Assembly: GCA_003864495.1 (NCBI GenBank)
Contig: ML133479.1
Location: 1,051,223-1,115,222 of the forward strand
Length of the DNA: 64,000 nt
Reading direction: 5' to 3'
Origin: Nemopilema nomurai
Lineage: Eukaryota > Cnidaria > Scyphozoa > Rhizostomeae > Rhizostomatidae
Both the position numbers and the translations under genes were made by a program. Positions 1-13,166 of this stretch are shown here, piece after piece (within the stretch, counting starts at the first letter, position 1; each line of letters opens with the position of its first letter). The notes under the pieces were generated by a model that worked only from the letters and a program-made list of their open reading frames with translations, ran no database searches and was not told the origin of the DNA.

Positions 1-386
1 TATTCATCGTGACGTCAATGATCTTCAACTGTTTGAATTTTTTGCGTTCCAATAAGAATACAACCAAGAGAAACGACATGCCTACGTCGAGACACACCAC
101 TAGCCCCAGACCTCTACAGACAAAGAAGTTCAAGCCAGTGTGCAAAAAGTCTTTGTGTAGCGACCCACGCTCATAGGACGGTGGAAAGAGCATAATGGGC
201 CTATGAATGGCGCAAATGACCAAGAATAATGCCGAAGTGTCTTTGGCAGCTCCTTCGGGAAACAGGGCGGAACTTAGGACGACTAGTTTCACAGCGGTTG
301 TGCCAGTGGGAATAAGTGACAAAATAAAACCTGTTTGAACTGCTCTAACTTTCCTGAAATAGCGGGATTTTAAAGAGAGGAACGAA
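1..386 (-). CDS. possible internal exon of a membrane protein, running off the left edge
   Basis: Reading the minus strand from an acceptor-like cag at 390-387, one frame stays open to the window edge (about 128 codons). The peptide has three hydrophobic stretches (including GFILSLIPTGTTAVKLVVL and GLGLVVCLDVGMSFLLVVFL), the last followed by a basic ERKKFKQ segment, as at the cytosolic end of a membrane helix. There is no in-frame ATG near the start, so it would be an internal exon. I do not recognise the family; a seven-helix receptor is one possibility. An open frame of this length can arise by chance, so confidence is low. The signal-peptide exon at 4285-4354 is on the same strand and could belong to the same gene, but nothing seen links them. 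Confidence 0.3.
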
Positions 387-3300
387 CTGCTGATATTACC
401 GGATCCCTAACACCAGGAACTAACTGTTGTAGATTGTTGCCCGGCCACCCTTGCCAGTTTTTAAGGCTTGTGGGTCTGCTTAACGAGTAAGACTCGTAAT
501 GGGTTTTTATGAAATGTATGCTCTGAAGTTGGCTTGCTAACGTTATCATTACCCTCCCACCTCTAATTAACAGGCAATGAGACGACATAAGAGCCGATAT
601 TTGGGCCTACTGATGCATGGGGAACATTTCCAGCGCTGCACCGAGCTTTCATACATTTCACACGTGGCCTGGTGTTCGATTTATCACATCTCAGGTCTGG
701 GAAAGCAGAGCGAAATTGAAATTCCCAGCAAAACCTATTGCTTGCTGTTGCCCAAAATTCTCGAGGAGATAATCAGCTGGCTGAGGAAGTGCCATGTTGT
801 GAGGCCATCTTGTAATCGAGAATGATCCAACGGAATTAAGAGTATGATGATTCGGAAATCTTCACCGGATTGAAAAACGTGTTCACTATGTAATCATGGA
901 TTACGGATTCTGCAACCAATACTTAAATAATGCTCAAGGGACCACTGATCGCCACTGATAATGATAATCAAAATGAAAGTAAGGCCATTTAAGATTATGG
1001 CTACAACGGCTCAGAGAGAAACAGGTTGTCTGAGGGCATAGGCGCACTGGGACTGCAATTACTGTATTGCACATGAAAAACCGGCGAAGCTGGGTGAACG
1101 GGGAGGGGGTGTCAGCCATGCCCCCTATGTTTTTTCCAATGCAATAAATTCTCAAGGCAATCTAGAAAGCGAGAAAGTCTGGTAGTGCCCTTCAACCAAT
1201 TTCACTCCCACCTTTCAACACAAATCGATGGTTTTGAAAGAAAATCTCTTTAAACTTAGCTTCAAAATCTTTCATGCTAGCTTGTGGGGCCAATACATTC
1301 TGCTGAGATTGGGAAGCCCTTTTGGATATTTGAAAAGCTCGAACGGAAAACATCCTGTCAACTTATTCAATGACAGGAAGGCCTGAGGAAAACTGGTATC
1401 GTGATCTGGAAATGGTCCTTTCATTGCATTACCATGTCACACGCCACTGTTACCTGTTCCACAAATGTGATGTCATCCCGCATCACGCTATGATAACCAA
1501 GAGCCATACTTGTTTCGCGTTCTTGAACTTAGATTCTAGGCCTTGGGAATATCTTCTCGCAAGTGCAACTCAAGCTCAGAGTCCCGAAAAGAAAGGTTTT
1601 TCCCCTTGACGCCATATATGAGGAAGTTTGATTATTAATTTTCATTATAAAGAAGGAAAGAAAGTAATGAGGAAGGTTTGAGTTATGAAAATTGCAGCCG
1701 GATAATGATTAGAACTTTTTCTAGACCCTGCTCAAGGTCCCCTAGAGAACAGGCTTCAAGGCTTTTGGTAAGGGCAGGACAGTTTACGTTAATGCACCAG
1801 GATTGCATCCCTAATAGTACGATACTGATTGACTATATCCTTTTTGACCCTGTGTGAGAAAAATCCACCTACATACTAGAGACAACTCTTTAGCTTGCAT
1901 TCGAATGGTGAAGCGAGTTTAGGCCACATGTTGAAAATTGTTCAAGGCCTAGTCAGAAGAAGCTTCGAATTAACAAAGCATGTTAATTAAAACTGTGGAG
2001 ATTGAGCGTTATAAAGAGTAGTACGTAACAGGCGATAAACAAACAGTCTTACTAAGCAGCTTTGAGATAAAAATCCTAGCTTTGGCTAAAAGCTCAGCTA
2101 AATAAAAAACTAGGAGCAAAGTTTCTCAACAGTTGATAAAAGGACTCATGTTTCTAAGAATGTGTAATAGGAACACGTCCTACCATGATTGGAAGTTTTG
2201 AGGGTGTCTGCAATGAATAGTACAATGATAGAATAGTTCATTCAGTGAAATAGCAGTTAAAAAATGACAAATCACTTAATGACACAGATGTTTTGTATGA
2301 AGAAATTTGCCAACTGATGGAAACGCCCATTGATGATCATCGCGTCATTCTCTAAATTCACGGAAACTGCAAATTAAAACCAATTAAATTAGTAATCACG
2401 GCGTATTGTTGTTTTCGTGTGTTCTGATGGGTCAGGCCGAAGCACAAAGAGTTTCTTTCGTGAATTGAAATATTGGCTTTCGGAACGGTTAACTCTAACT
2501 TTTTCAACAACAACAAGCATGCGTTCAGAGCACAGCAAACGAAGCAAGCGTTGAAACTCGGCCTAGGTGATTTTGTGTGCTCAATAGCTGGCTCGCATTT
2601 CACCGTTTGTAAGGAAATACCACAGGACTTAAAATTTTCACCCAAATAGATAGCGGAAGTGTTTGACATGTCTCATCACTATGGCCTAAATAAACAGATA
2701 GGCCCATCTGTCCAGTTCTCCACATTATTCCAGCTTCTTTGACTTAAAACATCGCGACGATGACAAGGCCTTTGTTTACTGCAGCCAAACACTGAGCTGC
2801 GCGCTGGAAACAGTGGTCGTTTTGGGTCAAGGTGAGACACACGTCATTCGCGCGGCGGTCTAATGCGATTAGGGCATGGAAAAATCATGATGACTGGCCT
2901 GTTTCCTGACAAAATACAGCGGTTGTTTGTGTTGATAGTCCAAACATCACTCGAATTTTCCTGGGCAATGCAGCCCTCTTGCTGTATAACGCATTATAAA
3001 GCATTTACTCAACACATTAGACCAAACTGTTGACGCATTCTACTAATATTCCTAAGCATCCACAAGACAGTGTTAATACTTGCTCTAGAGACCCCTTCCC
3101 TATCTCTAGGTATTGGGATTTGGAGAAAAGCCTCCGGTTTTTCGGAAAGGAACCTTGCAACTTGTGATCCTGCCCAGAAAAAATCAGTCGCATGATTGTT
3201 GGTTGTTGATAGCAAGGTTCCCCAGTTGCACCTTGACTGCCCCTTGTCTACCCCTTGTCTGCCCCTTGTTCTGCCTAATATGGTCCGGTTTGCTCCGGTT

Positions 3301-4284
3301 TTCAACATTCTTAAACTACCTTAGATTGATTTATCAGGCCCGTTGCCTACATTGCACTGGAATTCCTGAATTGGCTTTGTGTTAACATTAAGTGTTTCTT
3401 TGACAAACGAAATCAAATATGTTCAGGGCAAACCAAATAAATTAAAATTATCGACGCAAAGCGATTTGGCGGTTATTGGCTATTTGTCGTTTGCGTTTGA
3501 AAACGACTTTGCGTAGAACAATGCGGTTATGGACTTGACTGTTTCGCAGCAATGCAGGAACGACTGGATATCGAATTGACCCTAGCTACCATTTGTCTTC
3601 ACACTCTGTTTGTTTTAGAAAAGCAGCAGCCTGCATTGTACACGAGAGTAAATTAGGGACGCAATGGATTTAGCCCGCTAATCGCTATTATCACACACAA
3701 ACGTCCGGGAATACGAGCAGCACTTGTGTTGGGTACAGAGAACTGTGTTTTGATGAGCTTTTAAACGCTAGCCCCCTACTCTGCATCCAGTGTGAATAGG
3801 GGTACACTTGGTAAACAGGGTTTTCTGGACATCAATGCCATGCTTAGACTAGTATCTCGAATAGCACAATATTTTAGCACCATGTTCGACAAACTTTTCT
3901 CCCAAGGTTTTGCAGATCCGTCTTGTGTCAAATTTAGTAATAATTGGTTTAATCGATGTTTCTCCTGCCTCAATCAGATTTTGGTTGTACCAAAACAATG
4001 TGGGCATAAATGAATTAACCGAAAGGCTGGAGAAAGTGGTCATAATTAGATATTCTTGCAGCTTGTTCAACAAAATGTTGAGCCCTGGCTTTGGTTGGGT
4101 GCGAGCTTGCCCCGAACGCAAACTGAAACGCGGGCCATGGCGTGATTAATAATGGGCTTCATCAATAAATGTCGCCAATTTCTGAACTTAAGGCTCTTAT
4201 GCATAACAATGATATAGCTTTCTGCAGACCAAAACACTGGATGACACAAAGAATAGATGGAGGGTCACGGCACGCTCGACTCAC
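387..4284. other. no supported gene
   Basis: Several short open frames occur on both strands, for example around 2358-2669 and 3776-4149. Overlapping frames are open at once, codon content is poor, and no domain or convincing splice-site pair is visible. If the signal-peptide exon at 4285-4354 is real, this stretch would contain intron and internal exons of that gene, but I could not identify them. Confidence 0.5.
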
Positions 4285-4354
4285 CTGAATCCCTGCTGTC
4301 AACTTCAGCAACCATTTTTAAACAGAGTAGCAGAAGCAACGGCAGGCAAAACAT
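4285..4354 (-). CDS. possible first coding exon with signal peptide
   Basis: On the minus strand an ATG at 4354 begins MFCLPLLLLLCLKMVAEVD, a short n-region followed by a leucine core as in a signal peptide. After 23 codons plus one base comes a strong donor (CAG followed by gtgagt, donor G at 4284). This is the arrangement expected for the first coding exon of a secreted or type I membrane protein, with the remaining exons to the left on the same strand. The frame is also open upstream to about 4522, so the start is chosen for the hydrophobic core. No partner exon was proven. Confidence 0.35.
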
Positions 4355-7300
4355 TATGATGCGATTGCAGAGTTGCTCGGTAGCATCGCGGCCCAGCGAA
4401 AGACTGAAGTACACTCGAAGAAATTTCTGCCCAGCAGCCAACAGTGATTTATCGGTGAATACCTTGGTGCCAATTTGACGATGAAATCTGAAAATTACCG
4501 TTGATGATTTCCAGCTGTACACATCACTCGAGTTCGCGAAATCATTCCTTTAACCTGCCGTCCTCTCTAGGTCGACTTCGTCATGTATCCCCGATCGAAG
4601 ATCAAACTCAAAAACATTCTACTCCAATATCGAACCTCTATACACGCCATTAATAAGCCTCTGCACACCGAGCAGAAAATTTGATACCCTCCAAATCCTC
4701 GCAGCTTGGCTTGATATTTGTCCAACAAAATTTCAGCAGTGACAGCGTTTAGCTGAAGCCATACCCGACACACTTTCGATGTTTATACAACTTCGCGTTG
4801 AGTAATTAAAAACGAATAGTGATACATTTCACCAGCATCCTGTAACACAATTTTATGATTGGCACCCGATCGCCTAAACCTTGTATTGTTTTGAAAACAA
4901 CGCTTTCGGAAGGTCTTATTGTAGTCTAGATTAGGCTTTGATTGACGGGTGACGTCACCTGCCTCTGACTGAGACTCAAAGATGGCCTTGATAGTCGGGT
5001 GCCTTGATAACCGAAGTGATATAAATAATTGCCATCGTTGAAATTTCAACTCCATCCTCACACCGCCCCCGTAATAACCACAGCTATCATAATTACTCTA
5101 ATTCGAGTCTTTGAGTTTGAAAACAGGGCAATCATCTGGCTCAAACTAGACTCGGCGTAATTTCACACAGTCCAATATTATTGGGAAAGCAATTACCACA
5201 AAACAGCCTCGTTGGTATTGCTTGAAAATAGTCTTCGTGCTAAGGGAACGGTGTATCAGTTACAAGTGTTGTCTGGTTATGGGGAGGAAATAGCATTAAG
5301 GATGTAAGGGATATGCATATACACACACAGGGTATATTGTTACAATACTTAACTGTACGGGCCTAAGAAAAGATCAGGATTTCCTTGTCTTTGTTTCTGT
5401 AGTCCACACAGTAAGACATCGATGTCTAAACATCCCAATTCTGAATAGCCTAGCCTTATCCCTAACTAGTTATTTTGAAAATTTCGCCACGTAAAAGCAC
5501 CTTCTTTTAGAAACAGTCGTTTTAGACATTATTCACTACAAGAAGCCCACGTGCGTAATAAGCATATAGTTTTATAGTCTGGATAAAAATCTTTTTCCTA
5601 CGCAGTTGATCAATTTCTTGTGAAAAGAAATGTCAGTGATCGAGCTTTAAAAGTCCCTTTTTGCATTGCTGTTTACCTAACTATAGCTGTTTTTTACTAG
5701 TTATGGGTAGGGGGCTCTTTCCATGGAGAGATGGAGAGCAGCATAAAATTATTTTCATTTCAAATTCAAATTCATTTAATATTCAGCAATCATTTTACAA
5801 TATTGAAGTCAATGAAGTGTCGATAGAGGTGATTAACAAATTAAAAATAATTAAAAAAAGTTTAACAATAGCGTTACATAGAGTGTTTGGAGAAACCGAA
5901 AAGGTTTTCGAGCCCAACCCCCTAAATTTCAAAGCAAACAGTAATATGATTATAGTAACAGTGAAAAAGATTTATAATAACAACAATCTAGGTATTTAAA
6001 CATTACAAGGTAATATGAATTTGAATTTGACATTTCGAACAGTAACAGAACAATTGTATAATAATGAAGTTAGAGATTACGAAAAGCAAGATGAGAAATG
6101 GGGAACATTTCGACTTTTTACCTAGCTTCAATAATGAAGTTCAAGCGCACTACCTCATTTAAGCTTCCAGCTTTCATTTATTGCAAACGATATATAAAGT
6201 CGTAACAAGTAGACAACCTTGCCACATTGGCAGGTATGAGCCGCCCCAAAACCAACCCCTCCCCAATAGCCACAGGCATGCAGTGACAGGAAGCATCAAA
6301 GTGCTCCGAGATAAAACCCATAATAATCCTGGGTCTTATGGTATTGTGGCTTTGACCTGGTGACGTGGCTTGGAGAAGTATTGGAAGAATTTGCCCCTAT
6401 AATTCCTTCTTCGATCCTAATTTGCTGCGTCATTCTTCGTCTGGCTTCGTGGCAGACATTCGCCTTACAAATATATAATGCCCTCGAGACATTATGAACC
6501 CTCGGAGGCGGATGTCTGTCTCTCCGTAGGATAATTTTCGCTGCAAAAGCCAAAAAGCCTGAAACTCCATCGAGCTTATACTCAGCTTCGATTCGACTAT
6601 GAAGGGCAAATCCACCTTCGAAATCAAACGACTTAAACAAAGACAATAAAAATCATGAGCGATGATGTTTTAATGCAAAAATTAACATTTGTAATTTCTA
6701 TTCATCTTGCATTAATTTTTTCAGTAGTGTACGATTTCTATTCTATTCTAATTAAATGTTGGCAAAAGCTGCTTTGCATCAACTTTCTAGTGCGATCACA
6801 AATGTTTGTGAAATATTTAATATGTTCCAAAAGTTATTTTTCAAATGTTGAGGTCAATTTTCCTTTCTTGCCAAGTATGAAAGCATTTTGATAATTACTT
6901 TTAAAAAATTGCAGTGCAACGCTCTATTGAAATTAGTGAACGACGAAGAAGAATGTCTAATGATAAAATTTTGTTTCTGAAAAGTTGGATACATTGCATC
7001 AGCAATTTTTCAAAAGACAACATATCTTCCAAGTGCAGCAAAGTTTTTGTTAATGGAGCGTAGAAAGCATCTAAAAAGTGGGTTCCAGATCCAAAAAGAG
7101 GCACATAACAAATCCCACTTTGATTTGGAATGGGCACTTTTAGGTCTCTCTAAGCACTTTCATATGCTATGGCAAAAATGTTGGGGCAAAGGCCCTTCTT
7201 AACAAGAGCGCCCCCCCCCCCTTCTGGTTCCTACGTCACTGCTTCTCAAGACAATCTACCTGTGTTTGAAATCGGGACCAACCCATCATTGACGTCAATC

Positions 7301-9620
7301 TTTTGACTTCAATAATGATAGATAAATTATCAATAAATCATATGGCTATAATCACATCAGTATTTTCTTTTAAATTCTTCATCAGTTAACGACCACTTGA
7401 TATACAGACAGCTTGCTCATGGGATATTGCTGTCTCATCACTTCCTGACGATAGCCCAAAGACTCCTTAGAAGAATCATATGGACTATATCTTTCTGTAA
7501 TTTTTCTAACATATTCATTCCTAACAATAGGAATAATGACAAGCGCAAAGTAAATTGGGATAATAGCTGTTACATGTGGCAAAACCCTCGCACAGATAAC
7601 TTGAAACTGCACATAAATTAATGCAGCCAACGGCTGATTTTAGGCCAAGCAAAAAGCATTTGAGTATAGCAGCCACCATACTGTGTACATAACTGGCAGC
7701 CCTGAGGCATGCTAATTCAAGCCCAAGACCTCAAATAGTACGTTTTAGTATGGGGCCTTGAGCCAGGACTAATTCAAAGCAGTTAGAAGCCTAATTGGCA
7801 CCAAGCATTGCCTCATTGTGCTACAAATCACCTTCCCCTGTTTGAAAACTTCCCTTTGATCACAAAAAGAGGAATATTTTGGAGCTGTGTGCCTGGATAT
7901 TTTTTGCCACACCATCGTCCGTGAAATAATTCCTAGTCCATACCCGTTTACCCAAATGATCTGAATAGTTAAGTCCTCGCTCCGAACGAAAGAGGTAGAA
8001 AGCATCTTTATAACTAGGGCCGGCCTTGTTTTAAGACTCAGTGATAACCAAGTTCTGCAGTGATAAATGGAAAATTGTGCAGCGATAAATTTGTTGAAAC
8101 AGCAAAATAAAGAATTCATAGGAAAAAAGTAACAAAAAATAAGCATACAGAACGTAAGGGTAATAATTTGAAAAGCGAAGCAAACAAATCAAAAGTTTCT
8201 GGTGTATAATAGTTCACAGAAAAGCAAACAAAACAAACAATAGTTCACAGTTACTATGTTTTAAAAAAGTTTTCTCGTATCCTTTTCTGCGGCTTTTCTC
8301 TCCTTTCCTGCCTTTTAGCTTTCAGGGTGTCTCTTATTCTCCTGTCTTTCTCTGTAATGAAATAATTTACTGCTGGTCTTGGATCAAAGAGAGCTAAAAG
8401 AGACATATTGAGATTGACATACAAGTAATTGCTAATGGCTGAGCGTTTAAGGCAGGCTCTTGTACTCGACTTCAAATTGGTGTAGGCAGACACTAATATT
8501 TAGCACACCAAAATGCGTGCTAAAACTGTTGTCAGGGATTTGTATTCATGTTGCTTTGTTTTGTCATCACTTTGCTTGATATTGTCATATTGCTCAGATA
8601 ATATTGTCAGATTGCTTTGTCAGTCCATAGAACTAGGTGTCAGACCCAAAAGGCATCATCTGAAAATCTGAGGGCGTCATGAAATTATTCAACATCTCAA
8701 CTTTCCCGCCTTTCTGTACAAAGCCTCGTTTACATGCAGCCTCGTATGTTTACTGACTGCCGCAAGTCGTGAGAAAATATGGACTTGATTGAGCCATGAT
8801 GGTATTAAAAACATTAAAATTTAGCGGCACACGAGAGAACTTTGCTGACTGTCATTTTCTGCTAGTGGGTTGGATATTCAAGGGCTGTATAGGAATTTAT
8901 TTTGCTTTTATGTCATAGTACAGAAAGAGAATTTTCAGGAACTTAAGCAATTCTAAGGCCTCAGAGATGGCAAAATCTCATGAGCTTCCGGGGGCTCTCT
9001 GCTCTGCCCCTGAACCCGCTGGGTTGCTTACAGTGCTCCCAAGATCCCGGTTATTGCATGCCTGCCTCTGCCACGCACCTTGCAGAGCCTACCTCTAGAG
9101 GCAGGGCCGAAAATCTAACTTGTCAACTGGGGGGCCAGCCGAACCAATAACACGGAGCGACACCACTATACTAACATAACCAACCAACCTTAACAATAGT
9201 TGATTAGAGCTCGACAAAGTGGCTATAGTGTAGTGCTAACCCAGGTACAAAGGATCCCATTTCTTTGGAAGAAAACGATATAAATTCTAACGCAAGATCA
9301 CTCTGGCCCAAATTTTTTTCTTGGGGGGGTCTGGTCCCCCGGAATTTACGGCCCTTTCTAGAAGTAATCTTTTTAGGAAACAACCCTGATTGTGCATTGA
9401 TGAAATTTCCTTAAAATAAGGCCTGGACTAGGGGTGGGGTAAATGCAGGCAGGAAAGGGGCTACTTCGTAGTCTATGAATAGGTACTTTCTCTCAAATAT
9501 TGAAAAACGGTTCCTACTGATATGTTTCTTACATTTCTATTGAAACTGTATTCAGCAAGCTCGATTCCTTATCAGGGTTCCCTTTTCCCACTACTAGAAT
9601 ACGAACAGATACCAGTAACA
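4355..9620. other. intergenic DNA, no supported gene
   Basis: Mostly AT-rich sequence. It includes a run of C at about 7210-7220 and an AT-rich open frame at 5661-5999 (plus) with no recognisable domain. A possible small exon at 7385-7630 is listed separately. A G-run next to a T-run near 9310-9340 resembles similar tracts at about 24450 and 24910 and may mark old element ends. Confidence 0.5.
7385..7630 (-). CDS. possible terminal exon or pseudogene fragment of a membrane protein
   Basis: The minus strand reads one hydrophobic segment (LPHVTAIIPIYFALVIIPIV) followed by a polar tail rich in Arg, Lys, Tyr and Ser and a stop. The frame starts just after an acceptor-like tcag. A second hydrophobic stretch lies directly upstream but in a different frame, which would fit a frameshifted old copy or an exon boundary. 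The plus strand is also open here, so chance cannot be excluded. No family recognised. Confidence 0.2.
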
Positions 9621-10665
9621 AACATACACGAATATATACATATACGAAGATATACATATACGAACATATACACGTACGAACATATACACATACGAGCACA
9701 TACATACACGAACATATACATACACGAACATATACACGTACGAAGATATACATACACGAACATATACACGTACAAAGATATACATACACGAACATATACA
9801 CGTACGAAGATATACATATATGAAGATATACACGTACGAACATATACACATACGAGCATATACACGTACGAACATATACATATATGAAGATATACACGTA
9901 CGAAGATATACATACACGAACATATACACGTACAAAGATATACATACACGAACATATACACGTACGAAGATATACATATACGAACATATACACGTACAAA
10001 GATATACATACACGAACATATACACGTACGAAGATATACATACACGAACATATACACGTACGAAGATATACATATATGAAGATATACACGTACGAACATA
10101 TACACATACGAGCATATACACGTACGAACATATACATATATGAAGATATACACGTACGAAGATATACATACACGAACATATACACGTACAAAGATATACA
10201 TACACGAACATATACACGTACGAAGATATACATATATGAAGATATACACGTACGAACATATACACATACGAGCATATACACGTACGAACATATACATATA
10301 TGAAGATATACACGTACGAAGATATACATACACGAACATATACACGTACAAAGATATACATACACGAACATATACACGTACGAAGATATACATACACGAA
10401 CATATACACGTACAAAGATATACATACACGAACATATACACGTACGAAGATATACATATATGAAGATATACACGTACGAACATATACATACACGAACATA
10501 TACATACACGAACATATACACGTACGAAGATATACATACACGAACATATACACGTACAAAGATATACATACGCGAACATATACACGTACGAAGATATACA
10601 TATACGAGCATATACACGTACGAACATATACACATACGAAGATATACACGTACGAATATATACAT
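9621..10665. repeat. minisatellite, 32-bp unit built from two related 16-bp halves
   Basis: About 1 kb of near-perfect tandem repeats. The basic step is 16 bp (tacgaacatatacacg and variants with aagatata), and two unlike halves make a 32-bp unit. A variant carrying atatatgaag recurs at spacings that are multiples of 32 (for example 64, 96, 160 and 192), so there is higher-order structure; the steps from 10140 to 10300 and to 10460 are both 160 bp. The unit has no stop codon in any minus-strand frame, and 32 is not a multiple of three, so all three minus frames are open across the array. These are by-products of the repeat, not genes. Confidence 0.97.
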
Positions 10666-13166
10666 TCCTGAATATATGCAATCTCCGTTGCAGTTTTGTA
10701 GAAGCAAAACGAGACGAACAGCAGCAATCACAGCATAACAAGCAACAGCAAAAACACCAGGCGTGACAACGACAGTGTTGAAAATATTTACCTGAGAATG
10801 TGCCAGATTCCGCATGCAGATACCCATCAACGTGGACCGTATTAGAAAGCAGACTATTTAAAGCAACATCAAATGGACAATGGTTGTCAGCGGACACGTG
10901 ACTTTGATCTTAGCAACCAGGAGAGTCAGGCCAGACTGATGGGTTAAAAACAGGACGTACTAAAACTCAAATCCCCTTCTTTGGCAGTCGATCGAAGCAT
11001 AGATGAGCTTTCTTAGCAATTACCAAGAGGCGTGGACTGGATGTGTTTCTCTAATTCCACTTGTCACCAACCGGTTTGTGTATCTTTTTTGCTGTTCGAC
11101 CAAAAATTCTACCTCATTTGCTTCCACACTGCTCATATAGATCAAGACACAATTTGTCATGTCACTGAAACCACGTGACTAAGTACTTTTGATCCAACAT
11201 GATCTTGGTTTTTTCTATCGAATTTCGTTCCAATCGAGTCGAACACAAGTTAATGATATGTCTAGAAACTTGGTATATGCTTTATTAGGAAGTGCCCGTT
11301 AATCTTTTATCATAGTTTTAAATCTATAAATTTGTTCATTTGGTGATTCATTAAAAAATTTATGTGTTTTTTCATAATTTAGTCATTGACCCATTCATTT
11401 ATCAACGGAGGAATGAAGCCTCTGAGGGTTTCGCTGATTTCTTTGTCAAAAATGTTATCTTGCATTAAGACTTTTAATCTACGTACTTGTCATACTCCGC
11501 TAACTGTTGCGGTCTCTTATCCGTCCAAATACGTAACGACACCAATCAGACATTCTGTTTTTATCCTATCCAACACAAATCTGGGTTTAAGTCTAAGAAT
11601 GGCCTGCGTACACACAAAATGGTTCATCGACATCATCTAAAAATACGCCTCGATCTCAAACAATCCTCTGCCACAGTAACTCAAAATCTTCCTTTCATCC
11701 AGCCAATCAAGTCTTTCTTGTCTCATTAGTCGATAACTTTTGCTATAAAGAATTTGCAAACAGATCGATAGCTTTTACCAGGAGCAACACATCATCGTGT
11801 GAAATTCACAGCAATGCGAAACTTAATTTGTAACTGTCCTCCTTCATCTAACGGTGTTCATCACTGACTTCATACTGAGATCCTTGTTATCGCTCATGGC
11901 CTCATTGAATAAAAAAAAACCAAAACTGGTTGGTATCAAACTATCCATCTTTTTTCAAATCATGGAAGGCCCTCGCCCTATAATAACAGTTATAACTGAC
12001 TTGTGCTGGAAGATAAACGCCTAAAATCGCTTATAATCATAAGTTTTATAATGAGTCTTTTAAAAATTGAAATTGGTTCAGTTAAAAAAATATAAAAATA
12101 TTAATTGAGTACCATAATGTGTCAAAAAATAAATAATGTTCCTGCTTTTAACTTTTACTCATTGTCTAGTATAGAACATTTTTGATGCCAGACAGATGCG
12201 AATGTGATTCAATAAGAAAACTGAACGCTTTCAAAAATGTTCATGAAACTCTTTTTAGAACTATCAGAATTAAACACCTTTACAATAATAATAATAAGAT
12301 AATATATTGATAACGCATAGTTTACTTTGCTTACGCATCACAAAAACTGCTGACAACAAATTTCTATTTTTACACGCTTGAACAGAAGAAACCAGTAAAC
12401 ATCATCAAATGATGACCGAGGTTGAAAACTAGTGTACATAGAAGCTCTTTAATTGATTGGGCACGTACGTGTTTGTCCATCTGGTACTAATCCCTAAATG
12501 CGTTGCTGATGAAAATTACTAGTCTTGGTATTGGCAAAGCATTACCTAGAGCCAATTTGGTCAATTTTGAGCCAATGGATTTCCAAAATCAAAAGATCTT
12601 TAACGTCGCTTTTCCCGAATACCAATGGAAGATGTGCTCGCAGCCATGCAAGAAATCGCATGCCACTGACCGTGTAAGGTACTGCAACCCTGTTATTTAA
12701 CAATGGCAGCCATCTTATCTACAAAAGTGGCCTAAAAGTGAGGTTTAGCCACAAACCCAAGGTAAAGCAATTTCTTCTTAATAAACAAATTCATTCACAT
12801 TTGAAAGTATATATCAGAGATCAAAAGTTGCACTAAGGAATAAAAATGGCTGCAGCTCGAAGAAGTAAGCTCTTTTCATCAACAATACAGATACTGACCA
12901 TTAATACCAATCTAAAGCTGCTAGTGCATCATCTTAACCCGGTGCTTCTTCTAACGACAGCGGTAACTAATATACAACAATTAATAATTGTTAATTTACA
13001 GCATTCTAGAAGCCTGGCCTATTAATGCCTAGCTCTTTGCATTAAATCAAAGAAATTTGTCAGCGAAACTCCACACCAAAGTATGCTTAGAATAGAAGCC
13101 GAATTTGAAGATGCCCCAATGGCATATGGTAACTAAAGACAACTGGAAGAAGTTTATAATGATCCT
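10666..13166. other. intergenic DNA, no supported gene
   Basis: AT-rich sequence with short open frames only (for example 11386-11729 and 12503-12700, plus strand), none with a domain or convincing codon use. The part next to 13166 would hold the 3' untranslated region of the protease gene on the minus strand; I saw no clear AATAAA there. Confidence 0.5.

Noticed and set aside
3776..4149. Overlapping open frames on both strands
   Set aside because: Four frames are open together, which reflects low stop density; no peptide looks like a conserved domain and no paired splice sites were found.
9621..10665. Possible CRISPR array
   Set aside because: There are no unique spacers between the repeats, the units abut directly, and the DNA is eukaryotic with spliced genes.
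9529..10897. Three overlapping minus-strand open frames of 377-441 codons
   Set aside because: They exist only because the 32-bp tandem unit lacks stops on that strand; the peptides are repeats of a short Tyr/Val/Cys pattern with no start context or domain.
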